64,000 nt of DNA from Tetranychus cinnabarinus (taxonomy: Eukaryota > Arthropoda > Arachnida > Trombidiformes > Tetranychidae): contig WHVY01000002.1 of the NCBI GenBank assembly GCA_022266195.1, positions 10,369,001-10,433,000 on the forward strand. Reading direction: 5' to 3'. Positions 60,598 through 64,000 of the stretch are shown one piece after another. The translations under genes and the position numbers were made by a program. The first letter of the stretch is position 1. Each line of letters opens with the position of its first letter. Under the pieces are notes generated by a model that searched no databases, was not told the origin of the DNA, and saw only the letters and a program-made list of their open reading frames with translations.

Positions 60598-63561
60598 ATG
60601 TTGCTCTATTGTGGTCTTTTCATTTTGGTTTTTTTACCTGTCTGGACTGAATGTTCCCTATTGGATAAAAGTGAGTAAAAGTGTAAAACTCTGTGCATTC
60701 GGGTTTGGATTAACCACTGATAAGGTCAACAATTTATAGAAAGTCAGAAGTCAATATTTATACGAAAATAAATACTAACTTGAGATCTGAGCCAGGATTA
60801 CAAAGTGTATGGTAATCCTATTTTGGTTATTTAATGATCCAAAGAGTCAGCTATTTTATGAAATCACCTCTCTATCCAAAATTGAATCCCGAGTAACGTA
60901 TTTGTGTATTTGGACATTTTAGTTTAATCCATAATATCAACCATTTTTTCACCAATTTTAGGACTGGCATCAGCTCGGGATAGCACAAGATGTGATAAAG
61001 ATGAAGTGGCTTGCCTCGATCAACGCCGTTGTATACCCAAAGCTAGAGTCTGTGATAATCAACAAGATTGTATTGACAATTCGGACGAAATGGAATGTGA
61101 AAATTCTTGTCGAGGTGACGCTTTTCGGTGCAACAACGGCAAATGTATTCCTCGTAAATGGATCTGTGATTCCTTTGATGATTGTGGAGATTCATCTGAT
61201 GAGATTTATCATTGTTTGGGAATAGAGAGACTTCCATGTTCTCAGGATGCGTATCGTTGTGAGGAAGGACCTTGCATTTCATTGGGCCAAGTATGTGATG
61301 GTAAGGAAATATTACACAATTTAATGGAAAAGATTGACTAGAATCATTTAATCATTATTTTTAACTAGCAAATAATTCATAAAAACAAACAAAACAATTA
61401 GACGTTCATTCGCAACTACTTTTACTTTCTATAAACTCCAAGAGATGGCGGTACCATATTGATAAACCTTTATTTTTACAATAATCAATCTTATTACTTT
61501 TGACAATTTGTTCAATCTAATACACCCAAACCTCGTATATTTTGCCTTTTTGGAGTGCAGACATCTAACGTTCAAAAAAATAAAATAAGCACATTTTTAC
61601 TTAGAGTGACTGTAAATTACAGTGGTTCACAATCAAATGAGCTCACTTTTTGACTCATTTGAGCAAATTTTATTTTCAAAGACTGTAATTTACAGTCACC
61701 GTAGCTAAAAATTTGATCATTCTATTTTTTTGACCATTAGATGTCTGCACTCCAAAAAGGCAAAATATGCGAGGTTTGGGTGTAATATTTTAAGCCTGTG
61801 ATTAAGAATTTTTCTCATTTTTCAAAACTTTAAATTACAGTTGAAACTTAATATTATGAGAAGTGTTTACAGATTTATTGCTCGACAGTGGTAACCGTTA
61901 TAAAAGTAAAACCGGTAAACCAATATTGAAGTGAAGCTTTATTACTTGATATCAATATTGATATGCGTTTTCTTTGTTTCACTCTCACCGGAAAACTTTA
62001 TATGGTGTTTTGGTGCTACTTATTAAAAATGTTTCCTCCAAATGAACAGGAAGTGAGGTACTTAAGTAATTAACATGAACAAGGTCAGATAAACCATGAT
62101 GATAGTCCAACAAATGTTGATTTGATAACATTATGGTTGCCTTATGTAACATTGTCATGTAGATGATGATTTAAATAATACATGTGTACAATAAAAAGGA
62201 AAAGATTTAGAGGCAAAAATCAAGTCAGATTGTGTTGGAATAACAATAAAGGTCCAAAAATTAACTTGAAAACAGTCTAACTCATACTAACATTAGACAT
62301 TATCTCAGCAATAATCTCCAAAGTTCCGACTTGTGTTCTTTAAATACTGTTATGTTATTGTTGAGGTAGCTTTTCTCACAATAAATTGCCATAAATGTCG
62401 ATAAATAATCACGACTATCAAAAATAGCATATACCAATCAAATCTTTTCATACCATTGTTGTTAAAAAAAGAACTAAAATATCTATTTTTAAAATGTTAT
62501 GAATGTCCTTCGGTTGGTTTCACAGAGTTGCACGTATTTTCAAAATCAATCTTCCATTCAATTGATAAACACTCTTCCAGTTGGCAATAAGATCTACCAA
62601 TGGTCAAAAATTGTTAATAATTTGATTTCCAAAACACTTGAAATATCACCTAATGCATGAATTTTATCCGATTTCATTGACAAACCAAGGTTAAGTGGAT
62701 TGGCGATGGTGAATGAAACACAATTTCAAAATTACCACGCTTTTCAGTCTAACAAGGCTGGTAGCAAACCTATGAACAAAAAACATACGTATTCATGTGG
62801 ACTTCACATTTTAAACTTGCTTTTATTATAACACCCTTTTCAAATTAATCATTTTGTTAATCTCTCTTCTTTTATGTTTAGGTAAAGTCAATTGTCCTCG
62901 AGGGGATGATGAAAATCGATGTCAAGACCACATCAGAGATCCAGCCAAAGAGGCAAATGCAACTCCGCGGGAAAATACCATTGGTGAATCAAAGCGACAA
63001 TCAGATTGGTTTTTCAAACCAGAAAACACCAAGACAAGAGGATATTCACCAGTCAACCATTTACCTTCACCATCAGCAGTATCATCGTCTTCATCAATAT
63101 CATCTTTACCCTCACATTTAAGCAACTCCTTTGAGCCATATGGATCTTTAGAGCCTAAAGCAAGTCCTAAGAAACTGGATTATCCTCAACATCTTATGTC
63201 AGACAGAGGTGTTGCATTGACACACGAACCTCTTCATTTGGTCGATCCGGCAGCTGAAACACACCCAAATAGCAACGATCATTCAACTGTTAATAAAGAT
63301 ACCGACCAACTAATGTGCGCCGACTATGAATTCAAATGTGCAGACAATTTGCGTTGTATTCCTAGGAAATCTAGGTGTGATCAAAGGTACGACTGTGTTG
63401 ACCAATCAGATGAGAAACATTGTTCAATCGATCCTTGCGTGTTTGGCCTTTTCCGCTGTCATTCGGGTAAATGTGCCATCTCTTCATGGAGGTGCAATGC
63501 AACAGACTGGACTGGTCGAAGGGTTACTGTTTTATCCAAAGATTTTGAAGCATTTCTATGA
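60598..63561 (+). CDS. LDL-receptor class A repeat protein (3' end uncertain)
   Basis: Exon 1 (60598-60670) encodes a signal peptide (MLLYCGLFILVFLPVW), exon 2 is 60962-61300 and exon 3 is 62882-63561; phases agree, 363 aa if the stop at 63561 is used. LDLa modules: 1 (CDKDEVACLDQRRCIP to DNSDEMEC), 2 (CRGDAFRCNNGKCIPRKWIC to DSSDE), 3 split by the phase-1 intron (CDG|KVNCPRGDDENRC), then a Ser/Pro-rich linker, 4 (CADYEFKCADNLRCIPRKSR to DQSDEKHC). Module 5 (CVFGLFRCHSGKCAISSWRC) breaks off after NATD and lacks its last Cys and acidic Ca2+ site. The acidic residues in modules 1, 2 and 4 are intact. Either the protein really ends in a broken module, or splicing continues past the window. AATAAA at 63628 supports an end here. 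Confidence 0.8.
61523..61782. mobile_element. Foldback (palindromic) MITE flanked by TA
   Basis: 260 bp inside the second intron of the LDLa gene. The outer 45 bp match almost perfectly as inverted repeats (CACCCAAACCTCG, ATATTTTGCC, TGGAGTGCAGACATCTAA), and weaker complementarity continues to TGACTGTAAATTACAGT, leaving a small centre. TA occurs on both sides (61521-61522, 61783-61784), the Tc1/mariner-type target. No coding capacity. Confidence 0.88.
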
Positions 63562-64000
63562 AAAAAACCCAAAAAAGCAAAGTATTAGTTCAAGAGCTTC
63601 CAATCAATTTAGCCATTAAGGCTTACAAATAAAAGGTTAATCAAGATCAGTACACAACTCTTATACCTACATCAACAGCATATTAATCTGGATCATCATT
63701 GGCCATCACTCAATACTACAATCGTTAATCCTTATTAATACACTCACAAGCTAAACAAAAATCAGCTGAATAAATAAGCTACATTTAACTTGCAAATTGT
63801 ACGTCAACCGCTTTTACTTTTACCTTGAATCCATTTTCATCAAAAACTGTTTTCGTTGATAATTTTAAAATTTAGTTAGACCATCAAATAATCAAATTGT
63901 ACCTAATTGTGAAGGTGAAATCCTAATGTCAATAGCAGAAGCAAAGCAAAGGTTAAAACACTTGCACATCAAATTTGATTAAACATTTAATTTATAATAA
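63562..64000. other. Right-edge sequence, probable LDLa-gene 3' UTR
   Basis: AT-rich with AATAAA at 63628-63633. No coding sequence recognised; further LDLa exons beyond the window cannot be excluded. Confidence 0.4.

Noticed and set aside
1..64000. tRNA genes, rRNA, CRISPR arrays, operons, prokaryotic or viral insertions
   Set aside because: No tRNA B-box context, no repeat-spacer arrays and no bacterial or viral gene seen; every well-supported gene is eukaryotic, most of them spliced.

Overview
The window is nuclear DNA from a small-genome arthropod. It is strongly AT-rich, every multi-exon gene has GT-AG introns (one GC-AG exception), and nothing prokaryotic is present. An aquaglyceroporin, a clip-like/CUB secreted protein, a cholinesterase-type carboxylesterase, short introns and dense packing suggest a chelicerate, most plausibly an acariform (spider-mite-like) mite. 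That placement is inference from gene style and could not be tested. Exon borders were worked out by hand from splice sites, reading phase and recalled family sequences.

Left third (1-22.8 kb): an NMDA receptor GluN1 gene (+, 745-4878) with a very long Gln/His-rich tail; an orphan four-helix membrane protein (-, 5524-6191); a complete 14-exon Integrator subunit 3 gene (-, 6679-11564); a broken fragment of that same INTS3 gene lying alone on the opposite strand (12528-12671); and an aquaglyceroporin (+, 13853-20682) with large introns and a phase-compatible second C-terminal exon 2 kb downstream (22705-22775).

Middle (22.8-48.2 kb): a gene-poor AT-rich stretch; a two-exon carboxylesterase (-, 27322-28989); a 507-bp TA-flanked transposon deletion derivative carrying the start of a transposase-like reading frame (29777-30283); the par-1/MARK kinase (+, 33654-38634) with strongly pyrimidine-rich introns; and a secreted CUB-domain protein (-, 39995-42077). 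A roughly 4.4-kb unit spanning the CUB gene appears tandemly duplicated (about 39.04-43.48 kb and 43.79-47.75 kb). The second unit keeps its edges but has lost all but traces of the gene.

Right third (48.2-64 kb) is gene-dense: gamma-tubulin complex component 2 (-), a tiny secreted glycine-rich peptide (+), a small coiled-coil orphan (+), CFAP20 (-), complex I NDUFS5 (+), the ubiquinone-binding protein COQ10 (+), ribosomal protein S13 (-), a secreted low-complexity S/G/K/Y-rich protein (-), and an LDL-receptor class A repeat protein (+) whose 3' end is uncertain. An almost perfectly palindromic 260-bp element sits inside an intron of the last gene.

The genes do not form a pathway. They are ordinary, independently transcribed housekeeping, neuronal and secretory genes. 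The notable content is structural: the relic INTS3 copy, two TA-inserting elements, the duplicated-then-lost CUB unit, alternative aquaporin tails, and a polyadenylation signal exposed in a hairpin loop after par-1. I found no previously undescribed multi-gene system.
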